Below are positions 13,011 through 13,760 of a stretch of DNA of 13,760 bases, in pieces. The first letter of the stretch is position 1. Each line of letters begins with the position of its first letter. A program made the position numbers and the translations under genes. Under the pieces are notes generated by a model. The model did no database searches and was not told where the DNA came from. It was given only the letters and a program-made list of their open reading frames with translations. The stretch comes from DSPP01 sp964607165 (lineage in GTDB: Bacteria > Zixibacteria > MSB-5A5 > DSPP01): positions 1-13,760 of the forward strand of contig CAZSIT010000043.1 in NCBI GenBank assembly GCA_964607165.1, read 5' to 3'.

Positions 13011-13760
13011 ATGTCTTTAAATCTGGCTTCGCGGCGATTTCCAATTTATGGCTACCTCGGGGTGGCGGTTATTGTCCTTGCCGAGATTCTGCTTTTTGCT
13101 GGAATCGAGCTAATCGGGCAATTCTTTACGCCGATTGTTTGGAGCGGCTACATCCTGTTTGCGGATGCTTTGGTTTTTGGAAAAACAGGCGATTCGTATC
13201 TGACCCGGCGGCGCACGGAGTTTTTCTTTATGTTACCGGTTTCGATAGTTCTCTGGCTTGTTTTTGAAGGATACAATTATTTCATAAAAAATTGGCACTA
13301 TGTTGGGTTGCCGGAAAATCTTGCTGTAAGAATTTTTGGATATGCCTGGTCTTTTGCCACCATCTGGCCGGTGATTCTGGAGACTAACGAAGCGCTTCTG
13401 GCGTTTGGAATTTTTGGCAAAGCCGCAACAAAGCCATTTATCTTTTCGAATCGAACTCTGAACATTTTGATTACAATCGGCGCAGTAGAATTGCTCATCC
13501 CGATAATTTTTCCCTCGCAGTGGTGGGCGGTTTTAGTCTGGACGGGATTTGTATTTCTCCTCGACCCGCTCAATTTTCGCTGGGGGCGGCTTTCGCTAAT
13601 TGGAGAGTTCAAACAAGAAAGGTTGCAACTTTTTCTAACCTTGATGCTCTCCGGGCTTATTTGCGGTCTTCTCTGGGAGTTTTGGAACTTTTGGGCCCAA
13701 GCCAAATGGATTTACGCCGTGCCGGTTTTGGAAAACGTCAAAATTTTCGAAATGCCGGTG
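13011..13760 (+). CDS. Multi-pass membrane protein with internal duplication, 3'-truncated
   Basis: An open frame of 250 codons runs off the window end. I do not know a name for the family. Hydrophobic segments lie near residues 14-36, 42-56, 71-90, 105-123, 127-136, 150-167, 171-187 and 205-227, so an integral inner-membrane protein is expected. Two halves share a pattern: VWSGYILFADALVFG (43-57) with VWTGFVFLLDPLNFR (176-190), and LWLVFEGYNYF (81-91) with LLWEFWNFW (220-228), about 135 residues apart. The first half also has NWHYVGLPE and a later FATIWPVILET. Conserved Trp, Glu and Asn residues within membrane segments suggest a functional core, perhaps a binding or catalytic site. The ATG at 13011 is the first in frame; no ribosome site is visible. 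It is divergent from kdsD, 120 bases away. Confidence 0.8.
   Translation, partial: MSLNLASRRFPIYGYLGVAVIVLAEILLFAGIELIGQFFTPIVWSGYILFADALVFGKTGDSYLTRRRTEFFFMLPVSIVLWLVFEGYNYFIKNWHYVGLPENLAVRIFGYAWSFATIWPVILETNEALLAFGIFGKAATKPFIFSNRTLNILITIGAVELLIPIIFPSQWWAVLVWTGFVFLLDPLNFRWGRLSLIGEFKQERLQLFLTLMLSGLICGLLWEFWNFWAQAKWIYAVPVLENVKIFEMPV

Noticed and set aside
12986..13267. 93-codon + strand frame in the first part of the membrane gene
   Set aside because: The overlapping frame from 13011 is open for 250 codons, is strongly membrane-like and has an internal duplication, so it is the real gene.
13292..13312. Sigma-54 promoter-like TGGCAC with downstream TTGC
   Set aside because: The spacing between the two elements is about four bases too long and the site lies inside a coding sequence.
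13298..13705. 135-codon frame antisense to the membrane gene
   Set aside because: A shadow of the membrane protein gene with no family features.

Overview
This looks like a contig, or a scaffold with one run of N, from a Gram-negative bacterium of roughly 50% GC, probably an uncultured lineage. LptB and a KdsD-type isomerase point to an LPS-bearing outer membrane. A secreted dockerin-repeat protein, a protease-TPR protein and many short GC-rich palindromic repeats between genes recall FCB-superphylum genomes such as Zixibacteria. That taxonomic guess is inference from style, not from a marker gene.

Layout. 1-2137 (+): the 3' part of a 2-oxoacid dehydrogenase E2 gene, then lipB, whose product starts lipoylation of E2-type proteins. 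2224-3579 (+): rarA. 3650-4479 (-): two small genes, one unrecognised and one DUF1801-like. 4480-4727: a regulatory-looking interval with divergent promoter candidates and a strong + strand terminator. 4728-5738 (+): a secreted protein with an N-terminal dockerin pair. 5775-8455 (-): a ferritin-like gene coupled by a 4-base overlap to a trypsin-like protease with eight TPRs, then a DinB-fold gene. 8456-9495: about 1 kb without a convincing gene, packed with repeats. 9496-12890 (-): kdsD, a 100-N gap, lptB and rpoN, which is the familiar LPS-export/sigma-54 neighbourhood with its middle missing. 13011-13760 (+): a membrane protein with an internal duplication, running off the window.

The most unusual aspect is the repeat population. 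One family has conserved CGTAG/CTACG ends and changing but always complementary arms. Its copies do more than sit between genes. A perfect 30-bp palindrome lies in frame inside a coding sequence (3951-3980). Another copy opens a 42-residue tail on LipB. A third fills the whole rarA/next-gene interval and supplies the stop codons of both convergent genes. A second family (GGTAGCC...GGCTACC) appears to give the protease gene its terminator and the dinB-like gene part of its promoter. These elements therefore seem to shape protein ends and transcription units, in a way comparable to the palindromic elements known inside Rickettsia genes.

Second in interest is 4458-4614, a candidate small RNA or attenuated leader with two mutually exclusive helices before a U-tract terminator.
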